Below are positions 43,030 through 54,907 of a stretch of DNA of 64,000 nucleotides, in pieces (the first letter of the stretch is position 1; every line of letters begins with the position of its first letter). Both the position numbers and the translations under genes were made by a program. Origin of the DNA: Triglochin maritima (lineage: Eukaryota > Streptophyta > Magnoliopsida > Alismatales > Juncaginaceae); assembly GCA_963682175.1 (NCBI GenBank), contig OY821782.1, forward strand, positions 28,789,741 through 28,853,740, written 5' to 3'. The notes below the pieces were generated by a model that was not told the origin of the DNA, ran no database searches, and saw only the letters and a program-made list of their open reading frames with translations.

Positions 43030-43930
43030 TTGGGGTGCTTACGTTCAATCACTCCATTGTCAAGGTCTTCCTTGTACTTGGGGCAATTTGGCCGGATGTG
43101 TCCATTTTCACCGCAGTGAAAGCACTCCATGTTGGGAGTCGGAGATTTCGAAGAATCGCCCCCCCCCCCCCCCCCCCCCCCCGCTCCCCCGAGGCACTCA
43201 CACGAGCACCTCCTACTCCATTGCTCTTGATTGACGTATTTTTGGTGTATTTGCCATTACCTTTGGTGATCTTATTCTCCTCTCATGGATGGCTAGGACG
43301 TACTTGTGTCGACCCTTGCCCATGTCAACTTCAGCCGTTTTGAGAAAGTTGTGAAGTTCCTCAAGACTCCCCCTTTCCCACACACATGATAGTGCATAAT
43401 GAAGTCCTTGTAGGACGGAGCTGGAGAGCCAAGAATCAAATCTTCCGCAATGTCATTGGGCATCGGGGAAGAGAGCTTCAAAAACTTCTCAAGGTATCCT
43501 TGCATCGTGAGAAAATGCATCGATACCGATGTTCCCTCCGTCATGTGGCACCTTGTGAGTGCGATGGTGGTCTTATAGCGCTCTTTTCTAGCACATGAAC
43601 ATCTTTGTTAAAACTTCCATGGTCTTCTTAGGTTTTGAATCCAAGTATTTCGCTTGAAGCGAGTCACCCATGGAGGCCAACATTAGACCGTGAACTTGGT
43701 TCTCTTGGTCTTCCCACTTGGCTTTAGCCTCTTTCTCGCTATCGGTTGCCTTCTCATTTAATTTTGGGATTTCTCCATCCAAAATATGAGATAGTTTCTC
43801 AAACTTAACACGATATTGAGCTTGAGTTGCCAGTTTATGAAGTTTGAGCCATCATTTGCCAAAGGATGTTTTCAATCATAGATCGCACAATAGGTTGGAT
43901 ATTCAACATTTCTACAAAAATAAATTATAT
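43030..43930 (-). pseudogene. gag: Copia gag with zinc knuckle, broken (element G)
   Basis: Fragments of UBN2-type copia Gag: 43588-43782 (ADSEKEAKAKWEDQE-like block), 43293-43544 (MQGYLEKFLKLSSPMPNDIAEDLILGSPAPSY), and a CCHC knuckle at about 43085-43130 (CFHCGENGHIRPNC). A possible start is near 43925 (MLNIQPIVRS), followed by an early stop. The knuckle and capsid parts are in different frames around a 24-base C run at 43159-43182. Confidence 0.8.
43159..43182. repeat. 24-base poly-C run inside copia gag
   Basis: An unbroken run of 24 C on the plus strand (poly-G in the coding sense of element G). Such runs are prone to length error in sequencing or to slippage, so the length and the frame across it are uncertain. 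Confidence 0.85.
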
Positions 43931-46900
43931 GGGATTTAATGTCAATTTTATGTTTTAAAAAAATTAATACCGCAAATAAAAATTTGTCCATAAATGCAGC
44001 AATTCAAGATCCTATCAATTATAATATAAACTAGCTAAGGGCTATCGGATATATTATAAAATCAAGGTAAGAAAATATTTTTCAAATCATAACCATTTCG
44101 AAATTTCGCAACAATTGCATTTTCAAACTCTTATGACTCTTGTCGTTTTAATTAAGAGGGAATTTGACTAATCCTCGTAAGAAAAACTCTCTTTCTCAAA
44201 ACCGAGCTAGGACTCCGAGTCTTGTTAAGAAAACTTATTTCATTTGATATGAGATACGTTTATCCATTGTATTCACAAACAAATATACTCGATGTCCACT
44301 AAGGGTGAATCACACCTCGTACATCTATTCATGACACAACAATAGACAACCATATATCTCCTACTATTCCCCAACATGGAGGAAGTTATCTCCTGTTAAG
44401 GGCGAGCAAAATATCCCTCGATTGATGACTGATAGTGGATGAAATAAGAAAGAAAAATACCTTAATTTTTGGTTGGACAATTTAAACATTTATGTGTGAT
44501 TTTAGAATTTAGGTGATCATGCATATTTATCATCTATACACATCATAACATTCATCCATACAATCACATACATGTCAAGCACACAAACATAAATATATCC
44601 ATTCACACACACATTGTGTGAGTTTATATGTTCTTGCGTCATTGATCCTTGCGCTTCTTCAGCGTCTTCCTCTTGCACCATGGATGTTGATATTGCAAAA
44701 ATATAAACATGCATCTCTCAATTTTGATGAAAAAATTGTCTAGTGCAAGTCCTATGTAAAAACTCTCTCATATGCATGCATATACATAGAAATAGAAATT
44801 TGACTTTCACATATACATAAGTCTCTGCGATTGAATAATAATAACATACACATTCATTCATTCATTTACACATGGTTTCATCGGAACATACAAACTCACA
44901 TATCACTGCATTAGATAACTCGAGCAACGCATGTACATATACTATAAATTACTCGATTTAGTTTATCATGCATCTCTAAATCAAAAAATTCTAAAATCAT
45001 TTTAAATCCCTTAAAAATGATTTTATGCATCCATAGTTCAAAACACAAAACATTTGAAAAGTTGTTTATCCAATTTCGAAAAATAAAATTTTATACGGAA
45101 AGATAAATATATGCATTTTTCGTTTTGTCGATTCCTAATAAAATAATCATTTAATAAAAACGAAAATTTTATATATTAGACATAAGTCTAAATTTTAATT
45201 CTAACATTCACATGATGTGTTTCAAAACATTTAAAACTATCAAAAGAATAAATTAGAATTAAATCAAGAAAACTATCGGAAAACTCGAAAAAGACATAGA
45301 ACATGAATTGTTTCGATTGTATATGGTAAACTAAAATTAATTATATAGTCTAATCATTGAAAATATAAACTAAATTCTCTGAAACCACTATAGGATTTCG
45401 TGTCCCTCTTATACATATATTTTAAAAAATTTAATTACATGCATACGTGATCGATTTCATACTTGCAACAATTTTATGTACATTAATTTGTGTTTATTCT
45501 AATCTGATGCAATCCTACATATATTAAAATAAATCACAAAGAGAGAATCATACCCAAAGATTCTGTAAAACCTTTTCAAGATCTGGAGTAGCGTTGCCCA
45601 TTGAATCGCATGACGATTCGCCTCCAAGTGTTCACCAAACTCTAAACAAGATTAGAGAGAAATGAGCTAGTCAATGAATCTCTAATTAGGCTTAGAATCT
45701 AGCTAATAACCCCTCCTTTAGCTCTCGAGATTTCTACCTCCAAAACTTAAAACTATTAAGAGATTTTCGTGGTGATTAAGGGAGAGATTAATGAGAGAAA
45801 GAATTTTTGCATTGTAATAAACAAGTTGGATGAGGGGTCCTTTTATACCCCAAAACTCTTTATCAAGAACTATTTTTTAGTCATGATATCTTGTTTATTC
45901 TCTCATAAAATTAATCTCAAATTGCCACATAAGCACCCATAAAAACGTTTGATTAAATCTGAAATTAATTTAACCCATGATCTAATTATTCTCTTAATAA
46001 TTCAGGCAAAAATCGCGTTGTTCGGTTAACCGAGAATTCTTCTCGGTTAACTGCATCATTCGGTTTTAACACATGTTCGGTGAACCGTGAGCTAGACGGT
46101 GGACCGAATATACGTGAGAAAAATTCTCTGAAAAAATTCAGACGATCCGCGTCTTGCTCGGTCAACCGTTGATCCACCAAAATTTCTCCTAACGAACATT
46201 CATCGGACGACCGTGTCACCTTTGGTCTACCGAAAATATTCTTTCTCAGTTGATCGTTCACGCTCGGTTAACCGAACCCAATTGTCCAGGTACTCCAGAC
46301 AATTTCGGTCAACCAATTGTGTTTACCCGTTCCCCGTTCGGTTGACCGTTCCGAAGATTCCTCAGTCGACCGAACCCTAAACAGTTTACCGTGTTTGACC
46401 CCGATTTTGCCTTTGTCAAATTTTGGATTTATTCCCAACAGGGTTTTTTAGCAAATTCATATCTTATATAATATATTATCCTATGTAATATTAAATTATT
46501 ACAACTCATATGAATTTATTATGATTCTAATTATGTCAATTCTCATGACATATTGATTTTATTCATTCACCACATGTGTCTCTTTTTTCACATGAAACCC
46601 GACACATCATATGAAATCAAAATCAAGATTCTTGTTTCCCAGTTTTGTGGTGTAACCTATAGGAGGATCTAAGCCAAATTGCCAGCGATATTAAACACTT
46701 AATATCTCAAACTATAAGTGGTATCTAGCTACACATTATAGTTACCCAATTAACATAAATGTCTTTGTTTCACTCGAACCAAACACACGATCCATTTAGT
46801 GATGTAAGTGCACCACTTATGTCCGTCCATTGCCTCATGATATTAAGAATATATACAAAGTAGAAATTTGTCACATTTGTATTATATTCATTTCGTGATC

Positions 46901-47400
46901 TCTTTAAGCTAATTATAACTATGTAACTTAACTCAAGTTACATTGTGCACATTATAATTTTGCTTTATCAAAGGGTCCACTAATATCATCACTCAATTAA
47001 GAGGGGCAATGATAATCGTTTGACTAGCTATCTTTTCCAACACAAGTCATGTTCAACAAACTATTGACTTTATCACTATACACATTGATAGCTTTTGACA
47101 ATAATCAAATTAAGCACTTCTTGAGTGAAAAGATATAAGTCTCATATCTCATGATCCAAGACACAGTAAAACATTAATGACACGAAACACAATTTCATAA
47201 TGTTTTACTTGTTAGGTCTATTCAACATATAAAAATAATCTTTTCCTCTTTTATATACTCGTGTCGTCAATTATTTGTAGAGCTACAACAATCAATGACC
47301 AACACGATAATCTTATCTCGGTGATTAATATTCAATGTTAATTACCATGATTGTGAATAACTTTTGATTATGTAATATCTTTTAGAGCTCTACGGTTAAG
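43931..47400 (-). other. Long 5' noncoding region of element G with LTR-like inserts
   Basis: 3.5 kb without a supported gene. On the minus strand a block starting TGTTGGGAATAAATCC at 46439 looks like the start of another copia LTR. It carries a motif array (45985-46390), then a TATAAAAGGACC promoter-like stretch near 45845, a leader-like region, and a GTATG splice-donor-like site near 45550. The part 46440-47400 is AT-rich without recognised features. No primer-binding site of the tRNA-Met type was found. Confidence 0.4.
45985..46390. repeat. Array of CGGTTAACCG / CGGTCAACCG motifs
   Basis: About a dozen copies of an imperfect palindrome CGGT(T/C)(A/G)ACCG and half-sites, spaced roughly 20-50 bases. 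The type recurs at 6.1-6.7, 60.2-60.7 and 61.7-62.2 kb. It lies upstream (minus-strand sense) of a TATAAAAGG box, in the position of an LTR U3. Confidence 0.65.
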
Positions 47401-47525
47401 GACCAAGTATTTCTTCATTAACACTTCCAAAAGACAAATATCATAATCAAGGAACAAATGTTTGCACATTCAATTCATAATAATTGACATATAAAAGTAA
47501 AACTTTTAGAACATATTTCTTTCAA
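47401..47525 (-). repeat. 5' terminal repeat of element G
   Basis: About 125 bp matching 39574-39701. Its inner edge reads CTTGGTCC instead of CTTGGTCAC, and no clear primer-binding site follows, so the inner boundary is approximate. Confidence 0.6.
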
Positions 47526-49223
47526 TTATATGTACATGGTTTGACAACCAAATTGTTATTTTGTGAAATTGCCAATCGACATTCCATATGTTATCGATGA
47601 TTGTTGATTTGTTGTTATCTATGTTATATGCAAAATGGTGCTTAATAACAAATTACCAAATTACACTTTTGTTTCAACAAACAAACAAAGCACCTTCTGT
47701 TGTCAGAATAAATGACAAGTTCTAGTAATATCTCACTGCATTCTTGTGATTATATCTCATTGCTTGATAAGGTTGAAGGAAGTTATGTTGACATCCAAGT
47801 AAGAAATCTAAGATGAAAGTAAAAATAAATTTACTGAAGTAATGAAAATTCAATGGCATTTCTTTTAAAAATACAAGTATACTCCTTTTATGAAAAAGTG
47901 AAGAGATTACGATGAAATATTTTGAACAAGTCATTTATGTACCAGTGCGGAGATTTGGTTCGTCATGGTTTTGAGATTAATCCAAATTCCAAAGTCAAAC
48001 TAATTTTCTTAAAGAGAACTCAAAGTCAACTAAACTAAACTGATTTCGAATCAGACCAATATAAAAATTGGTTTGAATTTGATACCATCGTTTGTTGCTC
48101 AATTAGAAAATATTAATGGTAAAAAATGATATGACTATATTAACCTCTTTTTTGTTTTAATATCGATAGACTTAGTATGTGTACGTTTAATCATTACGAT
48201 TAATTATTTGTAACGTTAATGTGAGCATTTGTATTGTATAAATTATGCAAAGAAAATAAATTAATTCATTTTGATTTGAAATAAGCCTAATATAAACTTT
48301 GCTTGATTTTTACGTTTTGATCCGATAATGATCGTAGATATCCGTAGATGTGGCATTCTTTTTCTTCTTCTTTGTAAGTATAAAGTATGTTGACTTTTAT
48401 CTTGAAAAGAGAATAAAATATTATTTACCTGTCTTAGGGTTAGGTAAGACAAATGAGGTTATTTTCTTGGATATATTGTATATTGCTAGGCAATCAAGAA
48501 TGAATTGTTTTAATGGTTCTTTGTTGTGTTTTATAATTGGTTTGGCTAATTTTAATTATTAGGTGGATTGCTTATCACATCCTACCTATTCGGATTGTTA
48601 CGATGTGGGAATTGAATCTGCGACCCTTTCCCACCCAAGTGTTCTTGAACTATTCAAGATACATGATAGATGAATGATTGTTTGTCGTTGAAACAAATGA
48701 CATTCATTGCATTTGTGAAACACTATCCTTGCATGTGTAAGTGAGAACGAAAAAATTACATTCTTTAATACTAAAAAAGTTATTGCCCCACTCTATATAT
48801 TTCTTTACTCCTGTTTGAGTCCACTCCATGTTGTGGATTGTATTTTAAAGAACGAGAATGAACGTAGATTGTATTTTAGTTCATAATAAAAGTGGTAAGT
48901 CGGTCGACTAAAGAAAATTAAGAATATGTTGTTGTTTACAACCACAACAAATTTGGTAACTTACTATTTGCATTTGCTCAAGAAGATAAATAAGAGCAAA
49001 AATCGAGCTTGGCAACATCGTATTTGAGTTCCACCCAATATGACCCTCAACCATCAATAAGAAAACTCGGAGGACCTATAACCAAATAAAACATCTACAA
49101 AACACAAAAACAAGAGTAGATAAAACTGACAGCAAATTCACCAAAACTCGAAACTTATTTTCTTTTAAAACAATTTACCATCTCCCCTCCGTCACATCAC
49201 ACCACCAACCCATCGCCTCCGCC
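47526..49223. other. Intergenic DNA upstream of the Cys-rich gene
   Basis: AT-rich. Reading frames are short and composition-driven. No RNA gene, transposon end or conserved domain was recognised. Confidence 0.5.
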
Positions 49224-49230
49224 TATAAAT
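49224..49230 (+). promoter_or_regulatory. TATA box of the Cys-rich protein gene
   Basis: TATAAAT in a CT-rich context. About 30 bases downstream begins a pyrimidine/purine-rich leader (49255 onward), as expected for a plant 5'UTR. Confidence 0.6.
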
Positions 49231-49347
49231 TGAGACCCCCACTCCCCCCATCTCTCCCATGTTTCACAGTGGATAGAGAAAAGAGGAGAGAGAGTCCAGT
49301 TTTTGTCTTTTTTAGGGTTTCGCGGCGTATTCCGGATTTCTTCCGAT

Positions 49348-49915
49348 GTAAGTCTTCTTCCTCAACTCTTCCCTCTCTTTCTCGGAGATTAGGGGTGTTT
49401 TGGGGGTTTGGTCTTTGGTATCGTGAGGAAGGTGGAATATTTCGCAAAGTTCTCTTGATTTCTGCCGCGATCCGACTGGATCCGCTTTGGATCGGAGCAA
49501 TTTGGCTCGTGACCGAGAAAACAAGGTCGGATCTTCGATTTGGAAGTGGAAGAGAAAGATTCCATGTTTTTCTCTTGGATGGTGTTTGCTTGTGCCTTTA
49601 GGGAAAGATTCGTGGGAAAGAACACTAATTACGGATTTTTGTTTGTTCTGTTCCCAAGTTGATCATTTACTAACTTCTCTTTTAGATCTAGTGGTCCCCA
49701 CACTTTCATCTCCGAAAAAAAAAAATCTAGTTTTGGCTGTTGGTTGGTTGGGGAAATAGCTTTTTTCTAAAGCTGTTTTGTTGTGGAAGTGATTGAATCA
49801 TGACAGGATTAGCGATTGAGTTATGGATCTTAACTACAGTAGCCGTTGACTTGATCTGGAATAGGGATTGTTGTGGTTAAGGCTATTCTCATTCAGATTT
49901 TCTTTCCAATTGCAG
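49348..49915 (+). other. 5'UTR intron
   Basis: Starts GTAAGT after CCGAT and ends TTTCCAATTGCAG, giving a 568-bp intron in front of the coding exon. A leader intron shortly before the ATG is common in constitutively expressed plant genes. Inferred from splice signals only. Confidence 0.6.
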
Positions 49916-49969
49916 ACTAGAGACCTCGCCGTGCTAGATCTCTTTTAAGGACTGCCAACGACACCGATC

Positions 49970-50404
49970 ATGGAGGTATTTGGCAAATCTGTTGTTGCCG
50001 AGCCAACCAATGTGATTTTTTTGTCGACTATTCTCAATCGGGAAGAGCCCGTCCCAAGTCACAAATGTGACATGAGATGCCAAAATGAACATGTGTTTGG
50101 GAACATGTTCTGCTGCAAACTAACTGGAATCATGCACATCTGTGATAAAAACTGTAACCAGCGAATTTTGTACGACAATCATAGCTCTCTTTGCAGAGTT
50201 AGTGGGCAGGTTTTCCCTCTTTCCCAGGTGGAACACGTCGCCGTGAGAGGTGTCCGGAGGAAGCTCGAGGGTGGAGAGAATTCTGAGGGTTGTGCTTTTA
50301 AGCGCAGGCGTGATGCCCAGCTGCATCCTTCTCCGTTTGAGAGGTCTTTCCGTGCCGTTGCTCCAATCTGCAGTCAAATTGGAGATGGCATGGACCTGAG
50401 TTAG
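49970..50404 (+). CDS. Small Cys-rich plant protein with putative zinc-binding core (function unknown)
   Basis: 144 codons in one exon, 54 bases after the predicted intron end. Core: Cys33-x3-Cys37-x10-Cys48-Cys49, His56-x-Cys58-x3-Cys62, and Cys75. These form a dense Cys/His cluster (HKCDMRCQ, CCKLTG, HICDKNCN) suited to bind one or two zinc ions. Just after it come two basic patches, RGVRRK near residue 93 and FKRRRD near 109, which could be nuclear-targeting signals. No signal peptide or membrane segment. I recognise the arrangement as a small conserved plant protein of unknown function but cannot name it. A TATA box, leader intron, clean ATG and GC-richer codons than the surroundings all support a real gene. 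It is the only intact host-type gene in the window. Confidence 0.75.
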   Translation: MEVFGKSVVAEPTNVIFLSTILNREEPVPSHKCDMRCQNEHVFGNMFCCKLTGIMHICDKNCNQRILYDNHSSLCRVSGQVFPLSQVEHVAVRGVRRKLEGGENSEGCAFKRRRDAQLHPSPFERSFRAVAPICSQIGDGMDLS

Positions 50405-51560
50405 AAGAAGAGATCGATGTTCCTTCTTTTTCATTTCTTTTGTTCCTCTGTCCTCTTTGATCAAGAACTTCACCTTTTGTGATGAGACATAAATGGGACC
50501 ACAGTGTTCCGAAACTATGTAGGATAATATGTTATGCTAACTTCTACCAAGAATTTTTCTCACTTCAAACTTTTGATTTGGAAAGCTGATCAAACAGAGG
50601 GTTATCCTGGTCATATTCAACTCAATTGCTCAGTCTTACTTTACTATTATAGCTATGTTTGTATGGTTGCATGAGTCTTTAGATATACTCTCTTTTTATC
50701 TCCTTTAATCTGGATGTTAGTTACATAAGTTCTTGTTATATTTTCTTATATTGGTTTCTTAGTTCTGATTGTTGGGTTTTTAATACGAGACTAAATTTAT
50801 TTAGCTTTCAGAATTGCTCGTGCTTCAAAACCTTTTGTAATGACAGGTGTCTGCTGTTCCTCGTCAATGGAATCACTATGGTTTGTTGTAACCTTAAAGG
50901 AAACCTTAAGTTAATTGTTATACGTATTGCAGGAGATATTTGGTCTTTTGGTTCAATTTCTGCTCTGCTCCTAATGTCTTTGGTTTATTTTGCAGGGTGT
51001 TCAAGGATTGCACAACTAAGGAGATCTAATTTTTCTGTTTTAATTTTATTCATCTTTAACTAACAAAAGCTTTAATGTCAATTATTTAACATCTTTGTTT
51101 GTTTATTTCCTGCTTCTAGTAGCACTTCAATTGACTTACTTTTATTTTGTTTTGTACAGGCCGTGGTAAGCGCCGTGGTAAGGAGTCATTGGGCAGAATC
51201 ATAGAAGATACTGGTGGTTTTTTCCGATGTAGTTTGCTTCTGTGCATAAAGGCTGCTTTTTGCTGATGCTGCTTCGCAGCTCTTGGCAAAGTTGCTGTTG
51301 ATGTTTGGCTCATTCAGAAGACTGGAATTCCACCAGACCTGATATATTCTAATCTTCCAGAGTTGCTGTTGCTGTGGGCGTGTCTCATTTGGAAGAGAGG
51401 AATTCCATCAGACCTAATATATTCCAATAATCCAAGAAGGTTTACAATCAGGATGTTGTGAAAGTGGAGTTCCTACTCTTGGTATCACTGAATTAGTGTC
51501 GAGTTGAAACTTGATTTGTAATTTTGAACGTGTAGATCCACTGATTTGTATTAGTTATTT
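50405..51560 (+). other. Downstream region with splice-like sites and a tandem duplication
   Basis: Probably the 3'UTR, possibly spliced, of the Cys-rich gene or an attached transcript. There are acceptor-like sites (TTTTGCAG near 50997, TTGTACAG near 51160), the latter followed by a GC-richer exon-like stretch. Within that, 51287-51360 and 51361-51444 are diverged tandem copies (GTTGCTGTTG start, GGAATTCCA middle, GACCT(G/A)ATATATTC end). Reading frames are short; no protein is supported. Confidence 0.4.
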
Positions 51561-52385
51561 TGTTGTGGCACTTGGACGTCAAAGCCTTTTGTGGACATGA
51601 TTTCTCTATTTTTTTATGGTTATATCAATCATATTCTTTTTCTTCGGGGGTCGCCTTACAGTATTGTTTGAATGATATCAATGTTTAATTTTTTCAATCT
51701 GGAAGTACTCAATTAATTTTACTTCCATAGGAAACTGAACTTGGGTTGGATTTCTTGCTGAAAGAATCTGACGAATGTCTCATCTAAAGGTTGTAACTTT
51801 CTTTTGAAAAGTCAACTTTCCATTTATTATGGAAATTTATTTCAGATGATGGTTTTTGACTGTCTCTGGGATGTAACTTTTCCGTTGAAAGAAGTTTTCT
51901 TTCTATTTTTCTATGAAAATTAGGCTGAGGTGATGATTTTGAAGTGTGTATAATTTTTCTAGTCACAGCAAAAGGAAGAAAATATTTAGTTGCCCATTAG
52001 TTTTAGCGCGTGCACGGCCAACCTCCGAGTAGTAGGACTAGGATCGCACAAAATTTGCTTTTGCATCATGAAAATTTCAGATTTTGTGCTTGCTCAACTA
52101 TAGTTTTCACTATTTTTGTTTGGCTGCGGACAAAATATCAATCATAAAATATGGTTCAGAGAAACATACTTTTTAAAGTGAAATAGGTTAGGTTGATGAA
52201 CTACCTTATACCAGAGTTGAATGGTTGAGTAATTGAGTTTGTTTTGTGGACTTTTAGTTTCCACCGAGTGTCTAGTGGGGTTTTAGTTTATTTACATCTC
52301 GACCACATCTGATCACAAATAATACTGTAATAACTAATGGGATCTCAACCATGCTTGTGTATTTGTCTATGAACCAGTATTCATT
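51561..52385. other. Intergenic, nothing recognised
   Basis: AT-rich sequence with no supported gene. Its last ten bases, AGTATTCATT (52376-52385), are the left target duplication of the MITE that follows. Confidence 0.5.
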
Positions 52386-52890
52386 GGGTATTGCTATTCG
52401 TTGTCCGCAAATTACTTAAATCGTCCACGTCAATTACCATTTTGTCACACATTCCATTTAATACATATTTCGTCACGTCTCTTAAAATAAGGTTTCTGTC
52501 TCGATTTTCATCACTCTATCAGTACCAATACCAAGAAAATGTCTAGCGAACCGTCTGAATCCGGCAGGGTAAGTTACCTTTTTTTTTCTACAGGGGCGTC
52601 TAAAAATCCGCCTCCCCCATTGGGGGGGGGGGGGGCGTCCAAGCCAGACGTCCAACTCTTTTTTTTATAAATAAAAGAGGTAGAAATTTTACTGTATTCG
52701 AATGTATTGGGTCGTCCGCTGACTCATTTCCTGGCCTCCGAGACATTATTTTTGATGATTGAGAGGAGAATGAAGAGAGAGTTGTGGTGGAAGAGTGAAA
52801 TGATGAGAGATTTAAGTAGAAATGAGAGAATGACAAAATAGTAAATGACACGGATGATTTAAGTAATTCACGTACGATGTTTAACCGTTA
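52386..52890. mobile_element. MULE-like MITE with long terminal inverted repeats
   Basis: 505 bp between exact 10-bp direct repeats AGTATTCATT (52376-52385 and 52891-52900), a length typical of Mutator-like elements. The ends are inverted repeats, best in the block around ATTACTTAAATC (52405-52450 against 52830-52870). Similarity continues inward so that each arm contains an ATGTCT facing the centre (52540 plus, about 52735 minus). A 14-base G run occurs at 52622-52635. No transposase, so non-autonomous. Confidence 0.75.
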
Positions 52891-52900
52891 AGTATTCATT

Positions 52901-53694
52901 CCTCACATATGACTGTGTAATAACCAGTAATGTACCTTAACAAGTGCATTCCTTGTATAAGAAAAATATGAGGTGACATGTGCTACGAAATAATATTCAA
53001 GTATGATCTGAGGAGTCCCAAGTTTTAGAAAATACATGGCAGTTAACAAACAGTTTTTAATATTATTACCAAAACAGCACACAGAGAAAGACAAATACAG
53101 GAAACGAAGATCATCGGCTTTTTATAATTTAAAATCTACATCGGCTCGACTTTCCCTTTCCATACTTGATACTTATAAAATACAATATTTTAATAATGTA
53201 ATAATAACTAATAAGTGATGTGCCAGCATCATACAGTTTGCAATTATACCAGCAAGATCCTTGACTCCCAGAGTCTAGTCTCTAAATTCGTTTTTTCACC
53301 AAGTTGGAGTTGAACCTTAAAATTTACTAGGAAATGTCATGGTACTCCAATAACACATTATTGGTTAAGATAAGTTGGCTCGTTGACTTTAGGGTTCATT
53401 TAAATAATTGAACTCGATGTGCACGTTCGACATGATTACATAGAGAGCTAACGTGGGGGAGTGGTTAAAATTAATAAATCTTAACTTTATTAGTTAAGGT
53501 ATTATTTATCTAGTATTTAGCACATTCATATTAACTAGGTCCTCCAAGTTTCCTTCAATTTTGATTTCAGCCATTTCACATCTCCGATCAACTCGTGCTC
53601 CTCAAAGTCAACAATTTGTGTACACACAATATGTATGACTAGTTTGCCATAAAATATGGATCATTTGAGACAAGTGGTCTCTAGACCAGATTAT
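52901..53694. other. Intergenic, nothing recognised
   Basis: AT-rich DNA without a supported gene or transposon end. Confidence 0.5.
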
Positions 53695-54024
53695 TGTAGT
53701 GTGTGTATCAATTCAAAATCAATTGATGATGAGTTGTGAGACCCTTCAACTTATAATAAGAAGAAAGTCCTTAAATTTATCACTGCGAGACTATTCTCTA
53801 ACACTCCCCCACAAACATTACCGTGATCATTTCTCTCCGTGTCTACGCATGGACAACAACATGTGTGGATGTGTTCAATCGGCCATTAGATTATTTTGGC
53901 TATGATACCATATTGAAGTGTAAAAATCCAACTCGAAACCATTTGACGATGAGTGGAGGAACCCTTCAACTTATAACCCAGGAGAAAATCCCTAAATTCT
54001 TTAATATGTGACTATTGTCCAACA
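53695..54024 (-). mobile_element. TRIM: miniature LTR retrotransposon
   Basis: 330 bp with diverged terminal direct repeats at 53695-53803 and 53914-54024, starting TGTTGGACAATAG / TGTTAGAGAATAG and ending ...CA on the minus strand. A tRNA-Met-type primer site (minus TGGTATCATAGC, 53899-53910) lies next to the 5' repeat and a purine tract (minus GTTTGTGGGGGAG, 53804-53816) next to the 3' repeat. Between them are only about 80 bases, so it codes for nothing. No matching target duplication was found. Confidence 0.78.
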
Positions 54025-54899
54025 CAAATCCCAACCTAAAGGCTGAGATAAAGGATATCTGACCTTTGATCGGAGGTAGAGAGGATATTAGGATTTCACG
54101 GAGAAGTAAGAGAGTAGCGGCGAAAATGTTACTATTTGTTGAATTGTTGGAGTATTTATACAAGCCTGTGAAACTATAGATTTAATTGGACCTCTTAGCC
54201 AGATCTAGGTTGCAATTGGGTGAGAGAGTGAAGTTACATCCAGACTCGACTTTATATGATTCAATTACATCAAGTTCGAGTTTATTTGACTTTATTACAA
54301 AATAAGATTAGATCTAAACCATACATTTGCCATTGCGCATCCGCCCAATATTGTTCTACCTTCATGTGCTTGCTTCATTTGCTCTACCTGCTGGTTGTTT
54401 TTCAAATACATGCCAAGGATGGTTGTAATGCCAGAAACTTGCCAATCCGCTCAGTATGAAACTTGACTCCTTTCTTGGTGTTTTGAGTCTCTGGCCCGAA
54501 TGAGGATTTGCTTAGATCCTTTGTAAGCTACCTCAAATTTACTTGGTCCGTGAGTCTTAAAAACTTCTAGCTTTTGTGCTCACGTGCCATTGTGCCTAAA
54601 TGCTTCTACTTATAACCCGTCCTATGGCAGTGTCTTATAAACGTTGGGGGGGTTACGAAGCAATAATGGCTTTAAAGGCGTAAAGGTGGCAGTAACCACT
54701 GTGGTTTGGTGGTGGTGATTTTTTTCATATTTACAGTTAAACTATGGGTTTGTTTGGTAACTCTACTGTAGATTCGTTTTGGGTAGAAAACCTTCACTTG
54801 TTTCTGTCACGTCTTAGTTCTCCATCGAGAAGAAACTGTGGCCAACTCTATTCATCCATTTCTTCCCCATGAAATCCCATTGGTTGTTACCCTTCTAAG
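54025..54899. other. Intergenic, nothing recognised
   Basis: No supported gene. A G-run segment near 54645 and a GTTTGTTTGGTAAC block near 54751 resemble MITE ends, but no pair was found. Confidence 0.45.
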
Positions 54900-54907
54900 C
54901 GCGTGAA

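Larger units (their letters stand above)
39574..47525 (-). mobile_element. Element G: decayed Ty1/copia retrotransposon
   Basis: Minus-strand element with domain order gag - protease - integrase - reverse transcriptase - RNase H, the Ty1/copia order. Short terminal repeats of about 125-128 bp at 39574-39701 and 47401-47525 match each other closely. A polypurine tract lies just inside the left repeat, and TTATA occurs at both outer edges (39569-39573 and 47526-47530) as a candidate target duplication. Coding frames are broken by stops and shifts. The unusually long 5' noncoding region (43.93-47.40 kb) probably contains further insertions. Element limits are less sure than those of A-E. Confidence 0.65.

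Noticed and set aside
45540..46440. Possible full 5' LTR of element G
   Set aside because: Its TGTTGGG start does not match the sequence next to the polypurine tract at 39702, and no tRNA-Met primer site follows it; listed only as an LTR-like block.
49312..49625. Minus-strand frames over the leader intron and TATA region of the Cys-rich gene
   Set aside because: They cross the promoter, intron and exon in antisense and have no recognisable domain.
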